60,742 nucleotides of DNA from a bacterium (GCA_025774245.1 JALGWI010000007.1:1-60742); one strand, 5' to 3'. Shown: positions 1 through 9,700, counted from the first letter of the stretch. Numbers and translations: made by a program. Notes: generated by a model from the sequence alone, not told the origin.

Positions 1-1
1 G

Positions 2-484
2 CCGGAGCTCGAGCGGCTCGAGGACCTGGTCGTCGCCTGCGCGGCGGACCTCGACCTCGATGTCCGGCTGCCGGATCCGGGCGACGCGCCGCCGGCGAGC
101 GGAACGATGGAGCCGAAGTCTCCGGGCCCGCACGCGCTCGACGTGCTCCTGCCGGCGATCGCGGAGGCCACGGAGGAGATCGACCTCGCCTTTGCCGGCC
201 TCTCTGAGGCGGAGCGCGAGTTCATCGCCGACCATGCGCCGATTCTCCTCGAAGAAGAGGAGTTCGATCCCGACAAGCCGATCGACGTCAGGGACCGGGA
301 GACGGAGGAAGAGGAGGAGCTCGGGGACGAGCTCCTGAGGATCGCCGGGCGGATCGACTACGCGCACATCGCCAGGGCGGGCGCCCTCGTCGTGCGGGCC
401 GTCGACACAGCGATCGAGCTCACGAGGAGATCGAGTGGAGCGCGGGGCTCGCGGGCGTCGCCAGCGGCGACGTCTGGAACGTGA
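2..484 (+). CDS. 5'-partial upstream part of a frameshifted repeat protein
   Basis: The reading frame enters from the left edge of the window. It encodes an acidic helical segment of about 140 residues with a Glu-rich stretch and no recognisable domain. The frame looks coding until AVDTAIEL (around base 420), then degrades into an Arg/Ser-rich tail that stops at 484. The +1 frame continues sensibly from the same point as HEEIEWSAGL and runs into the next entry. Inserting one C in CTCAC at 419-423, giving CTCCAC, would join the two as AIELHEEIEWSAGL. I therefore read this as the front half of a single gene with a one-base deletion, either real or a sequence error. The true N-terminus lies outside the window, so a signal peptide cannot be assessed. 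Confidence 0.6.
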   Translation, partial: PELERLEDLVVACAADLDLDVRLPDPGDAPPASGTMEPKSPGPHALDVLLPAIAEATEEIDLAFAGLSEAEREFIADHAPILLEEEEFDPDKPIDVRDRETEEEEELGDELLRIAGRIDYAHIARAGALVVRAVDTAIELTRRSSGARGSRASPAATSGT

Positions 485-1650
485 TGGCGACCGACGTCGG
501 GATCGTCGCCATCGGCGGACCTGGACCGACCCTCTACCACGCCGAGTGCGCGATCATCATCGACGTGGGCGGCGACGACACCTACGCCGCCGGGGCCGCG
601 GGCACCTCGGAGCTCCATCCCGTCTCGATCGTGATCGACGTCGACGGCGACGACACCTACACGGGGGGCGACCACACGCTCGGCGGCGGGTTCATGGGGG
701 TCGGCGTCCTCGCTGATCTCTCGGGCGACGACAGCTACACCGCCGGGTCCTTCTCGATCGGCTCCGGCCTCTTCGGAGTGGGCCTTCTCCACGACGCCGA
801 CGGGAACGACTCGTACGCAGGCGACACCTGCACGGAGGCCTCGGGCGCGTTCGGCATCGGGATCCTCCGGGACGACCGCGGGAACGACTCGTACCGCGCC
901 GCCCTCTTCTCACAGGCCTTCGGGTTCGTGATGGGAGCGGGTCTCCTTCACGACGCGGCCGGCAACGACCTCTACTTCGCCGGCGGGAAGTACACCGACG
1001 AGATCCGCTACTTCGACCACTTCCTGAGTCTCTCGCAGGGGTTCGGGTTCGGGTGGCGCCCCGACGCCTCCGGAGGCATCGGGCTTCTGATCGACGACGC
1101 CGGGAACGACGTCTACGTCTCGGACATCTTCGGCCAGGGATCGAGCTACTGGTTCGCGGTCGGCGGGCTCGTCGACCGCCGGGGGAACGACCAGTACATC
1201 TCGTACCAGTACGCGCAGGGCGCGGGGACCCACATCACCGTCGCGGCGCTCGTCGATCTCGAGGGGGACGACAACTACGTTTCGAAGGGCGTCTCGCAGG
1301 GATGCGGCCACGACCTCGCGATCGGGATCCTCCACGACTTCGAGGGGGACGACAACTACTCGTGCCACGACCTCTCGCAGGCGGCCGGGAACGCCAACGG
1401 CATCGGCGTGCTCTTCGACGACGCGGGCGACGACGTCTACTCCGTCCGCGGCGTCGGCAACACGCACGGCTACGGCAACTGGAGGCGCGACTACGGGAGC
1501 ATCGGCGTCTTCATCGACGGCGGCGGCACCGACGCGTACTCGGGGCGCGGGGCCGACGACTCGTGGTGGACCTTCAGCACGTACGGGATCGGCGTCGACA
1601 CGGAGCCGCCGCCAGCGACCGAGCCCGGGGAAGGAGGAGAACCCGAATGA
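481..1650 (+). CDS. G-[DN]-D-x-Y repeat protein (beta-solenoid-like), downstream part of frameshifted gene
   Basis: Twelve copies of a roughly 26-residue repeat run through almost the whole protein. Each has a D-x-x-G-[DN]-D-x-Y core followed by a glycine-rich strand of the LFGVGLLHD type. The regular period with Asp clusters suggests a calcium-binding or Asp-ladder beta-solenoid resembling RTX repeats, but I do not recognise a named family. The frame is open from about base 204, and coding-like sequence (EEIEWSAGLAG) starts near 421, so the GTG/ATG at 481/484 is probably not the real start; see the preceding entry for the single-base indel. The stop overlaps the start of the next gene by four bases (ATGA), which implies translational coupling with the HEAT-repeat protein. 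It is probably an exported or surface protein; the function is unknown. Confidence 0.7.
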   Translation: MMATDVGIVAIGGPGPTLYHAECAIIIDVGGDDTYAAGAAGTSELHPVSIVIDVDGDDTYTGGDHTLGGGFMGVGVLADLSGDDSYTAGSFSIGSGLFGVGLLHDADGNDSYAGDTCTEASGAFGIGILRDDRGNDSYRAALFSQAFGFVMGAGLLHDAAGNDLYFAGGKYTDEIRYFDHFLSLSQGFGFGWRPDASGGIGLLIDDAGNDVYVSDIFGQGSSYWFAVGGLVDRRGNDQYISYQYAQGAGTHITVAALVDLEGDDNYVSKGVSQGCGHDLAIGILHDFEGDDNYSCHDLSQAAGNANGIGVLFDDAGDDVYSVRGVGNTHGYGNWRRDYGSIGVFIDGGGTDAYSGRGADDSWWTFSTYGIGVDTEPPPATEPGEGGEPE

Positions 1651-2654
1651 GACCGACCGCGATGCTCACGATTCTGATCGGCGCGCTCCTCCTGGCCACG
1701 ACCGTGCACGCGGTGGACGCTGACGCGGCCGACGCCGACGCGCCTCCGGACACCGTCGCGCTGGCGAAGCTCACGCCCGAGGAGCTTTTCCTCCGCGCCT
1801 CGTCGGCGGCCCTCCAGTTCGAATCGATGCGCGCGCCCTCGCGCCGCATCCTCGTCAGGGAGTACGAGGACTCGATTCCCTATCTCGTCACGCAGCTCGA
1901 CACCGACGGTCCGAGGGAGCGCCACGCCCTCGAGGACCTCTTCGTGAGGATCGGCGAGCACGCCGTGGAGCCGCTCATCGACGCGTTCAGGGAAGAGCTT
2001 GCGAAGGAAGAGACGACGAGGGGCGTCAGGATGGCCGCCGGGATCCTCGGGAAGCTCGAGGACGGGGCCGCGGTGCCCGCGCTCGTGGAGGCGAAGGAAC
2101 ACCCCAACTGGAAGGTCCGATCGTCGGTCGCCGGAGCCCTCGGGAGGATCGGCGACCCGGGCGCCGTGCCGGCCCTTCTGTCGCTTCTCGAGGACGAGAA
2201 CGAGATCGTGAGAAAGGGAGCTGGAGTTTCGCTCAAGCGCACGGCGGAGAAGGCGGAGGAGGGCGACGCGCCGGGAGAGGACGTCGTCGCGTCACTCGTG
2301 GACGCGCTCGACGACAGGTACTACTCGGTGAGGTACAGCGCCGCCGACGCCCTCGCGGCGATCGGCGAACCGGCGATCCCGGCTCTCAGGGCGGCGGCCG
2401 GACCGGGAGGCGGACCGGAGGCGCTCCTCGCGATCAGGGCGCTCGGAGCGATCGGTTCGACCGACTCGCTGAAGTTCCTTCGGGAGCTCCTCGCGTCCGA
2501 CTCGTGGGTCGTCCGCGCGGCGGCGGCGGAGGCCGCAGGCCGCATCGGCCCCGACTGGCGCACCGTGGACGCGCTCGAACGGATGCTCGAGGAAGAGGAG
2601 CACCCGTTCGTCGTGCTCCGGGTCGCCGAAGCGCTCGAGAGCGAAGAGGGATAG
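1647..2654 (+). CDS. Exported HEAT-repeat protein
   Basis: A 335-residue protein with an N-terminal hydrophobic signal (residues 5-22, LTILIGALLLATTVHA, cleavage near AVDA). It is followed by about six HEAT/PBS-type alpha-alpha repeats, recognisable by recurring phrases such as GDPGAVPALLSLLEDEN and VRYSAADALAAIGEPAIPAL. Such repeats form a right-handed solenoid used for protein binding. The start is well supported: AAGGAGGAGA lies 8-15 bases upstream, and the ATG overlaps the stop of the repeat protein. Coupling suggests that the two products act together, for example an adaptor with a surface repeat protein. No catalytic residues are apparent. The specific role is unknown. Confidence 0.8.
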   Translation: MRPTAMLTILIGALLLATTVHAVDADAADADAPPDTVALAKLTPEELFLRASSAALQFESMRAPSRRILVREYEDSIPYLVTQLDTDGPRERHALEDLFVRIGEHAVEPLIDAFREELAKEETTRGVRMAAGILGKLEDGAAVPALVEAKEHPNWKVRSSVAGALGRIGDPGAVPALLSLLEDENEIVRKGAGVSLKRTAEKAEEGDAPGEDVVASLVDALDDRYYSVRYSAADALAAIGEPAIPALRAAAGPGGGPEALLAIRALGAIGSTDSLKFLRELLASDSWVVRAAAAEAAGRIGPDWRTVDALERMLEEEEHPFVVLRVAEALESEEG

Positions 2655-2669
2655 CGGGCGGGGGCGCAT

Positions 2670-4781
2670 CTAGGGCTGGCCGGGCGCCTCGTTCTGCCGC
2701 GCCCTCACGAGTTCCCGGACCTGCCTGATGTTGGCCAGGACGTCCGCGTTGTCGGGGTCGCGGCGGCGCGCCTCTTCGAGCTCCATGAGCGCCTCCTCGT
2801 ACTGCCCCGTCCTCGCGAGGACGATCGCCAGGTTGTTCCTCGCCTCCGTGTATGACGGATCGAGCATCACGGCCCGCGTGTACGCGTCGATCGCCCGGGG
2901 CGGGCGGTCCGTCTGCTCGAAGAGCCTGCCGAGCGAGTTCCACGCCTCCTTGAATCCGCGATCGGCGATGACCGCGCTCTTGAAGTGATCCTCCGCCACT
3001 TCGAGATCGTCCAGGTTGACCATCATCATGGCGAGGTTGTAGTGCGCCTTCGCCAGGTACGGATCGATCGTCAGCGCCTGGGCGAACCACCGCGCCGCCT
3101 CCTCGTGCTCACCTTTTTCCCAGTGGAGGATCCCGATGTTGTTGAAAGGCGACGCGAACCCGGGGTCGAGCCCGGCGGCGGTACGGTACGCCTCCAGCGC
3201 CTCGTCGTCCCGCTCGAGCTGCTCGAACGTCAGGCCCATCTGGTGGTAGGCCCTGGCGTAGCCGGGTGAGAGCTCGATCGCGTGCCGGTAGTGCTCGATC
3301 GCCTCCTGGTACCTCCCCTGCCACCCCCGCGCGAGCCCGATCGTGTAGTAGGTCTGGGAGCGCTCGCCGCGCTGCGTCGGATAGAAATCGAAGTTCAGGA
3401 GGAACGCGAGGACCGCCACCGCGACGGCGCCGACCGCGAACGCCCGCGTCTCGCGCTTCGCGAACCGCTCGATCAGCCACGCCGCGCCGGCGGCCGCGAA
3501 GAGGACCATGACCGCCACCACCGGCAGCCGGAACCGCGCGTTCACGAAGAAGAGGATCACCCCGGACATGTAGGACACCACGAAGAACGTCATGAGGAGC
3601 GAACCGCGACGCTTCCTCGTCCAGACCCACATCCCGAGGAACCCCAGCGGGGCGATCACGCCGAAGTGGAGCCACGAGAGCCCGCGGAAGATCGGGGACA
3701 TCCTCCCGAAGTGATAGATGTCCTTGTTGTTCGCGAGTTCGTGGCTGTTCCAGAAGCGGACGAACTTCTCGACGTAGAGCTTCGCGGCGGCACCGGGGGT
3801 CCCGAGTATGAACGCCCTCCCCTTGCGGTACCAGTGGTCGGAGACCTCGCTCGGCTTGAGGGCGCGCCTCGCGTCGAACTCGGCGATGCGGACCGCGTCC
3901 TCGTACCGCCACGTCTCGCCGATCGACGGGATGACCGCCGACGCTCCGTCCGACTCCGCGTTGTTCCCGATGAAGAAGTTCACTCCGCCCTGCGAGGCGA
4001 TCGGCACGAAGTCCTTCGAGAGCGCGTGATTGCGCATGGTGATCGGGCCGACCACCAGCACCACCCCGAGGACGAAGACGGCGAACCGAAGGAGCGTCGT
4101 CGCGAGCGAGGTCCGTCCCCGCAGGAGGGTCACACGATCTTTCGTCGGTTTGCCGACCGGCAACGCCTGCTTCTCCTTCCGCGCGCCGAGCCAGATCCAG
4201 ACGAGCACGAGCGGAGCGAAGATGAGGATGTTCGGTCTCGCGATCGCGGACAGCCCCATCACGGCGCCGGCAAGAACCCACCGTCCCCAGCTCGGCACGT
4301 CGTCGGCCCTCAGGAGCGCGAGGAGGAGAACGAGATCCAGGAGCACGATCAGCGAGACGATGAGGAACTCGTGATCGAAGTAGATGAAGAACGGGTAGAT
4401 GGCGGCGACGACGGCGGCGACCGTCCCGACGCGCGCGCCGAAGACGCGCCGGCCGAGGAAGTACGTGGCGATCGGAATGAGCGCGCCGTAGCTGATCTGG
4501 AGGATCCGCGCCGCGAAGTGGCTCCCTTTGAAGAGGACGAACGCGAACCCCAGGAAATATGGATAGAGCGGCGCCCGGAAGAACGCCTCGGTCCCGATCC
4601 AGTCGCCGCCCGCGAGCGCGTCCGCCCACTCGACGTGATAGAGCTCGTCAAGCATGGGAACTTCCGTGAGAGGGCTCGCCTCCAGGTGGCGAACGTAGAG
4701 GAAGCGCAGCACCCAGGCCGCCGCGTAGATTGCGAGGAGGACGACGACGGTTCGTCGCGATCCCCTCCCCTCGGCTGCCAT
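2670..4781 (-). CDS. GT-C family membrane glycosyltransferase with C-terminal TPR repeats
   Basis: About 703 residues. The N-terminal half carries about ten to twelve hydrophobic segments of the ArnT/PMT_2 (GT39/GT83-like) fold. An acidic pair in the first loop (LDELYHVEWADAL, about residue 45) resembles the catalytic Asp/Glu region, followed by FRAPLYPYFLG, typical of dolichyl/undecaprenyl-phosphate-sugar transferases. The C-terminal 230 residues contain about six TPR units (for example AIEHYRHAIELSPGYARAYH, with the usual G/A/P spacing). The family moves a sugar from a polyprenyl-phosphate donor on the outer face of the inner membrane; the acceptor here is unknown. An ATG at 4781 (MAAEGRGSRR) was chosen because upstream in-frame sequence is Arg/Pro-rich and non-coding in character. 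It converges on the HEAT gene with a 15-bp gap. Confidence 0.8.
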   Translation of the reverse strand: MAAEGRGSRRTVVVLLAIYAAAWVLRFLYVRHLEASPLTEVPMLDELYHVEWADALAGGDWIGTEAFFRAPLYPYFLGFAFVLFKGSHFAARILQISYGALIPIATYFLGRRVFGARVGTVAAVVAAIYPFFIYFDHEFLIVSLIVLLDLVLLLALLRADDVPSWGRWVLAGAVMGLSAIARPNILIFAPLVLVWIWLGARKEKQALPVGKPTKDRVTLLRGRTSLATTLLRFAVFVLGVVLVVGPITMRNHALSKDFVPIASQGGVNFFIGNNAESDGASAVIPSIGETWRYEDAVRIAEFDARRALKPSEVSDHWYRKGRAFILGTPGAAAKLYVEKFVRFWNSHELANNKDIYHFGRMSPIFRGLSWLHFGVIAPLGFLGMWVWTRKRRGSLLMTFFVVSYMSGVILFFVNARFRLPVVAVMVLFAAAGAAWLIERFAKRETRAFAVGAVAVAVLAFLLNFDFYPTQRGERSQTYYTIGLARGWQGRYQEAIEHYRHAIELSPGYARAYHQMGLTFEQLERDDEALEAYRTAAGLDPGFASPFNNIGILHWEKGEHEEAARWFAQALTIDPYLAKAHYNLAMMMVNLDDLEVAEDHFKSAVIADRGFKEAWNSLGRLFEQTDRPPRAIDAYTRAVMLDPSYTEARNNLAIVLARTGQYEEALMELEEARRRDPDNADVLANIRQVRELVRARQNEAPGQP

Positions 4782-5055
4782 GGTCGAGTCCGGGCGGCCT
4801 TCCCTCACGCGAGTGCTCCTCTCATCCCCGGGGCCGAGGGGTCCCGGCCGGGGCGTGATAGATAGTGGCTGATTAGGGTCTTTATCTGATGACCTCGCGG
4901 ATCTCCCCCGTTCCCTGGCCCGCGAGGCCCAGCTGTTGGGCAGTCCCGGCCATCGGGACCCCATCATATGAGAGAGATCCGGCCGTAGCAAGCCGGATCG
5001 GCCCGATTCCTCCTGTCAACATCGCTCATGCTGTGCGGTTTGTACAAAAAACGCG

Positions 5056-5084
5056 TTGACCGCAACCCGAAGATGTCGTACAAT
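5056..5084 (+). promoter_or_regulatory. Consensus sigma70-type promoter for the tandem secreted-protein genes
   Basis: TTGACC at 5056-5061 and TACAAT at 5079-5084 are separated by exactly 17 bases. It lies in a locally AT-richer part of the 512-bp gap 4782-5293, oriented toward the gene at 5294. A start near 5091 is expected. I see no gene in the rest of the gap and no clear promoter for the divergent glycosyltransferase. Confidence 0.75.
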
Positions 5085-5090
5085 ACAGAG

Positions 5091-5293
5091 GTATTGCGGG
5101 AGCCTACCGTCCAGTAACCGGAAGGGGAATCGGGGTTTACCCCTCCAGCCGGGACGACGAGCGTGCGTGTTCGTCGGCTGCGCGGCGGGTTACGTACTGT
5201 GAACCTTCGCATATAACACGGGGAGTCAACTGGTCCAAGTGGCCGCGGCTGGGTGAGGCAGCAACGCGGATCCCGACGGACCGGAGGGTAACT
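5091..5293 (+). other. Long 5' leader of about 200 nt
   Basis: The stretch between the predicted transcription start and the ATG at 5294 is non-coding. It contains small inverted repeats (GGGG-TTTA-CCCC near 5135; CGACGA...TCGTCG near 5155-5177) and a strong ribosome site CGGAGGG just before the start. I could not match it to a known riboswitch core. It may simply be an mRNA leader that affects stability or translation of an abundant secreted protein. Confidence 0.35.
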
Positions 5294-5950
5294 ATGAGAC
5301 GACCGATATTGGCGGCCGTGGCGATTGCGACCGTCGTTCTCCTGGCACTCCCTGCGCTCGCCGACGACACGTTCGTCGTGCTGATGGGTCAGGGGAATCT
5401 CCTGAAGAGCCCCGCCTCGTACACGGGTACCTGCCTGTCGGGGTTCACGGGAACGTGGGAGATCAGGGTCAACGACACGTTCTGGCCATCGGCCTCGGAC
5501 ACGACGGCGCGGTTCGACTACATCTGGGAGACGTTCTTCGCTGACGGCTACGACGCGACTCCCGGATCGGAAGCGTGGTACGGGACGGTCGGAGACGAAC
5601 AGCTCCAGCCGCCGTACTTCCGGTTCGACCTGACGTCGCCCGCGGGGACAGTCGTGGGGACGGCCACGCTGACCATCATGATTCGCGACACGGTTCCCGA
5701 CGGCGTGCTGTCGCAGACGGAGAAGCACGACAACAACAACTTCACTGCCACGCTGGTCGTCGACCCCAACCAGGGCGCCGACGAGTTCTCGAACCAGTGC
5801 GGCGAGGGCGCGATCGGATCCGGCGACTTCAACTTCGTCACCCCGCCGGCCGACGATATGGTCATGATTAACGGGCTGGTCCAGATGTTCATCTGCCCCA
5901 GCCCTGTACTGGACAGCACCTGGGGGACCATCAAGGCGCTGTACCAATAG
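5294..5950 (+). CDS. Secreted protein with C-terminal TWGTIKALYQ motif (paralogue 1)
   Basis: 218 residues with a clear Sec signal peptide (MRRPILAAVAIATVVLLALPALA, cleavage before DDTF). The mature part is acidic and aromatic, contains several cysteines (around residues 40, 170 and 200) and the phrase DYIWETFFADGY. It ends TWGTIKALYQ. The next gene encodes a diverged paralogue with the same layout: signal peptide, IWETF[FY]A motif, central DxNxNGxLxxxE-like loop, same last ten residues. GGAGGG lies 6 bases before the ATG. The promoter at 5056-5084 and the terminator at 6692-6724 bracket the pair as a two-gene unit. I do not recognise a family; probable periplasmic or surface location. Confidence 0.75.
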   Translation: MRRPILAAVAIATVVLLALPALADDTFVVLMGQGNLLKSPASYTGTCLSGFTGTWEIRVNDTFWPSASDTTARFDYIWETFFADGYDATPGSEAWYGTVGDEQLQPPYFRFDLTSPAGTVVGTATLTIMIRDTVPDGVLSQTEKHDNNNFTATLVVDPNQGADEFSNQCGEGAIGSGDFNFVTPPADDMVMINGLVQMFICPSPVLDSTWGTIKALYQ

Positions 5951-6028
5951 CCGGGAGACGCCGAGAAACGCTCGGTAGAACGCTTGAGGGCAGTGCCCGA
6001 GAGGGCCAAGCCACAAAGGAGAAGAACG

Positions 6029-6673
6029 ATGCGCGCACTGGTCATAGGAATCGCAATTCTTGCGCTGGCTTCCGTGGCTTCGGGTGAGGAGTTCGTGTGG
6101 TACTTCGGCGTCGGCAACGGGGACTTCATGGATAGTCCTCCGGTGTTCGCCGGGTCGATGGACGCTGGCGGCACGATATCCGATGGCGCCTGGTCGATCA
6201 CCATTCCGGATGCCGGCTGGCCGCTCGAGGCAGCGGCTCGCTACTCGTACATCTGGGAGACGTTCTACGCGAACAACTACACACCCGGAACGCCTGGCTT
6301 CTGGAAGGGCCACTTCGACGTTGCTCACGGCCTGCCGGAGCTGAACGCGCTCACCGTCGTCGACAACACGAACGGCGGCACGATGTACGGAACCTGCACC
6401 ATCGAGATCCAGGTTCTCGACCAGAACAGCAATGGTCAGCTCGACGAGGGCGAGTTCTGCAACGGCAGCCTCACGGGCCTCGTGATCATCGTCAGGGAAG
6501 GCGACGGGGTCTACGACGGCATGTGCGGAACCGGCAACTACTTCGGCACGTACATCAAGGATTGCCCGACTACGATGGAGATTTGGAACTTCGGCATGTA
6601 CCTCTGGCTGGAGGACTGCTCCACCCCGGTTGAGGAGACGACCTGGGGCTCCATCAAGGCCCTGTATCAGTAG
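6029..6673 (+). CDS. Secreted protein with C-terminal TWGSIKALYQ motif (paralogue 2)
   Basis: 214 residues with signal peptide MRALVIGIAILALASVASG. It shares with the preceding gene the motif SYIWETFYANNY, a central DQNSNGQLDEGE segment that looks like an EF-hand/dockerin-type calcium loop, and the C-terminus TWGSIKALYQ. Overall identity is modest, so this is an old duplication. The ATG at 6029 is preceded by AAAGGAGAAG; an upstream in-frame ATG at 5984 would add an Arg-rich stretch with no ribosome site and was rejected. A strong hairpin terminator follows 18 bases after the stop. Function unknown; conservation of the last ten residues against a diverged body suggests they are a functional tag. 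Confidence 0.75.
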   Translation: MRALVIGIAILALASVASGEEFVWYFGVGNGDFMDSPPVFAGSMDAGGTISDGAWSITIPDAGWPLEAAARYSYIWETFYANNYTPGTPGFWKGHFDVAHGLPELNALTVVDNTNGGTMYGTCTIEIQVLDQNSNGQLDEGEFCNGSLTGLVIIVREGDGVYDGMCGTGNYFGTYIKDCPTTMEIWNFGMYLWLEDCSTPVEETTWGSIKALYQ

Positions 6674-6691
6674 TACCAAGAGATCCTCGAA

Positions 6692-6724
6692 CAAGGCCGC
6701 CGGGCTTAACCGCCCGGCGCCTTG
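6692..6724 (+). terminator. Rho-independent terminator after the secreted pair
   Basis: Arms CAAGGCcGCCGGGC and GCCCGGCGCCTTG (one bulged C) close on a short TTAACC loop and are followed by TTGTTGG. It separates the two-gene secreted unit from the large protein at 6771. Confidence 0.75.
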
Positions 6725-6770
6725 TTGGATGCCGACGCGTTGGCAGAAGGAACGGGACGGACAGGGAGAG

Positions 6771-9700
6771 ATGAGCCGGGAAGACGGGAGGGGCGTGGGG
6801 CGCCGGAGGCATCGACTCATCGGACACGTGGCGGTTACTGGCGCCTTCACCATTTGCCTGTTCTCAGCGTTCGCGTCTGCAGGAGGTCCGGCGAAGGAAG
6901 ACGCCCCGGGGAACGGTGGACAGGCGGCTGAGGCCGTCGTCGCGCCGGGGTGGACCGGTGTCACCCTGCAGAAGGACAGACAGGCCCTCGAACAGACAAG
7001 ACTAAGACTCACCATTCCGTGGAATCGGGAAGCCGGCGCGGCGTTGTCGCGCCGCTCTCTGTCTCAACTCCCCGCTTCGGCCGACGGCACCGCTATGCGG
7101 CTCGTCGCCCTCCCCGACTGCCGAGACGCTCACGTCTCCTCGGTAATCCTCAGGCTTGACGGATTCGAGCACATCGCGAGGGACGCCGAAGCATCGAGCA
7201 TAGCCCGGGTCCAGGAGATCGTCAGGATCCGCGACCAGTCGATCGCCGTCGTCATCATCGATCGGGACGCGGCCCTCGCCGCCTCCGATCGCGCGGGCCT
7301 CACCCGCTCCGGCCTTGCCGGCATCGGTCCGATCGACATCGAGATCGGAATCGACCTCGCCGCCGCGACCGGACCGATCGCGAAGAACACCGGACCGTTC
7401 ACCTTCGCCTGCGAAGAGGCGATCCTGAACTACGGCGTTTCTCTCGCCGAGGCCCCGCCGTGGCGCCCGCCGGGCGCTCCAGACGAGGGAGCCCGGAACG
7501 GCACCGCGACCTACTGCTACTCGGTGGCCGACTGCGCCGGCGACGGTATCGACATCCTCTTCTTCGCGGCCGAGAGTCTCGCGGCAGATCCCGAGATCCT
7601 CGCCCTGGCCCAGCACCACGCCTCCTACTTCGGCCTCAACGTTGGTATCGTGAGCGCCGCGGTCCTCGCCGAGCTGACGGCGGAGGAGCTCCACGGGTTC
7701 ATCCAGGACGTCTACGAGACGACCTCCGCCGAGCATTTCGGCGACGGGCACCTCGGCTTCGTGCTCCTGATCGGCGACGCCTACGCCGACGACAACGCCA
7801 CCGTCATGATCCCCGTCTACAACGGCTACGGCGGCATCGAGAAGGCGTCCGATCACTACTACGCCTGTGTCGCCGGCGACGACGACTACGAGGACGTCAT
7901 GCTCGGCAGGCTGTCGGTCGGAAACGCCACCGAAGTCGCGACAGTGGTCGGGAAGTCGCTCAACTACATGCCGCTTTCGGACCCGCCCGCGTGGCACGAG
8001 CGTGTGCTCCTCGTCGGCGGCCTCTTCTACTCCCAGAAGGAGCAGTACGTCACCCTCTTCGACCGCTACGAGGAGATCATCCCCGACGAGTTCACGGTCG
8101 ACAGGATCTACCGCCACGACTTCGGGAGCGACGCCGCGTGCGCGCAGTCGCTCGTCGACTCGATCAACGGTGAGGGGTACCTCATCGTCAACTTCGCGGG
8201 AGACGGGTGGATCTCATCGTGGCATCACACGATGACGACGTCGCACATCCCGCTCATGGCCAACCCGGTCCGCCTGCCGATCGTGCTCTCGATGGCCTGC
8301 AACACCGGCTGGCTCGACAACACGACCGAGCAGGACCCCACCGGCTCCTACGACTGCCTGGCGGAACAGCTCGTGAACACCGCCGACAAGGGGGCGATCG
8401 CGTGCCTAGCGGCGCCGCGCGCGAGCGACGGCGCGATCTTCAGGACGCTCACCGAGAAGATCTACCACGCGGCGTTCCAGGAGCGCTGCGTCTTCATCGG
8501 CGAGACGATGGCCGTCTCGAAGCTCCTCCACCTTCAGGACGGAGGAGGCGAGGAGTACACCAGGCAGTTCAACCTGTTCGGCGATCCCACGCTGCTCTAC
8601 CGCTGGGACGTGCCACCGTCGCTTGCCCCGGATCTCGCCGTTAAGCCGTTCTCGTGCGAGTGGTCGTCGGATCTCCCGAGCGCGTACGAGGATCTCGATA
8701 TCACGATCCCAATCTGGAACCAGAGCCCCGTCTCGGTCGGACCGGTGCTGGTCCGCGTGACCGACACGTACGAGGGGGGAACCGACATATACGAGGCCGT
8801 GATTCCCTGGCTCACCGGGTGGGCCAAGGATCCCGTCGACATCACGATCCCGACGCCGCCGGCCGGCCCCCACGTCATCGAGATCGCGGTCGACCCCGAC
8901 GACGAGATTCTCGAGACCGACGAGTACAACAACTCCTTCGCGCCGGACGTCTACGTCTACTCGTACCTCCCGGGGTTCCCGGTCGACCTCCCGGTCGACG
9001 CGTTCGGCTCGTGCACGGCCTACCTCGACGGCGAGAGACGCATCGTCGTCGCCGGTGAGGACTCCCGCGTCATCGTCCTCTCCCCCGACGGCAGCATTGC
9101 GTGGCAGTCGACCCCGACGATCGCGCCGATCCTCTACGGTCCCGAGATCGCTCCGGCGGTCGGCGACATCGACGGCGACGGGGACAACGAGATCGTCGCC
9201 ATCAGAAGAAGTGGAGTGCAGGCTTTCGAGGCGGACGGAGAGAGCCTCTGGAGCGTCAACACCGACGAGCCGGTCGGATCTCCAGTTCTGGCGGACCTCG
9301 ACGGCGACGGGGATCTCGACGCTGTCGTGGCGTCGAGGGCCGTGTTCGGATCGTCTTCGAAGATCGTCGCGATCGACGACGGCGGCACACAGATCTGGTC
9401 GTACTCCCTCCCGTCGACCAACGGGAAGGCGACATCGCAGCCGGTCGCGGGGGACTTCGACCTCGACGGGCACGCGGACATCGCCTACGGGACCGAGGAC
9501 GGCTACGTCTGTGCGCTCTCCTGCGCCCAGAGCCCGCCCGTGGTGCTCTGGGGTCCGGTGCTGGTGGCGAGCGACGACGTGAAGGCACTCGCCGCGGGCG
9601 ACCTCGACGGCGACGGTTACCTCGAGCTCATCGTCGGCATGAACGAGCTCTTCGTGCTGAACGCCGAGGACGGAAGCGCTCACTGGAACGTCCCGCTCGG

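Noticed and set aside
3282-4865. 527-residue plus-strand frame
   Set aside because: Antisense shadow of the GT-C/TPR gene; composition is Arg/Glu/Asp with no structure.
5091-5293. Riboswitch in the long leader
   Set aside because: I compared it with cobalamin, c-di-GMP and glycine cores from memory and saw none; only short inverted repeats are present.
4964-7015. 683-residue minus-strand frame
   Set aside because: Opposes the two signal-peptide genes, their promoter and terminator. Its sequence has no domain and shows reverse-complement bias.
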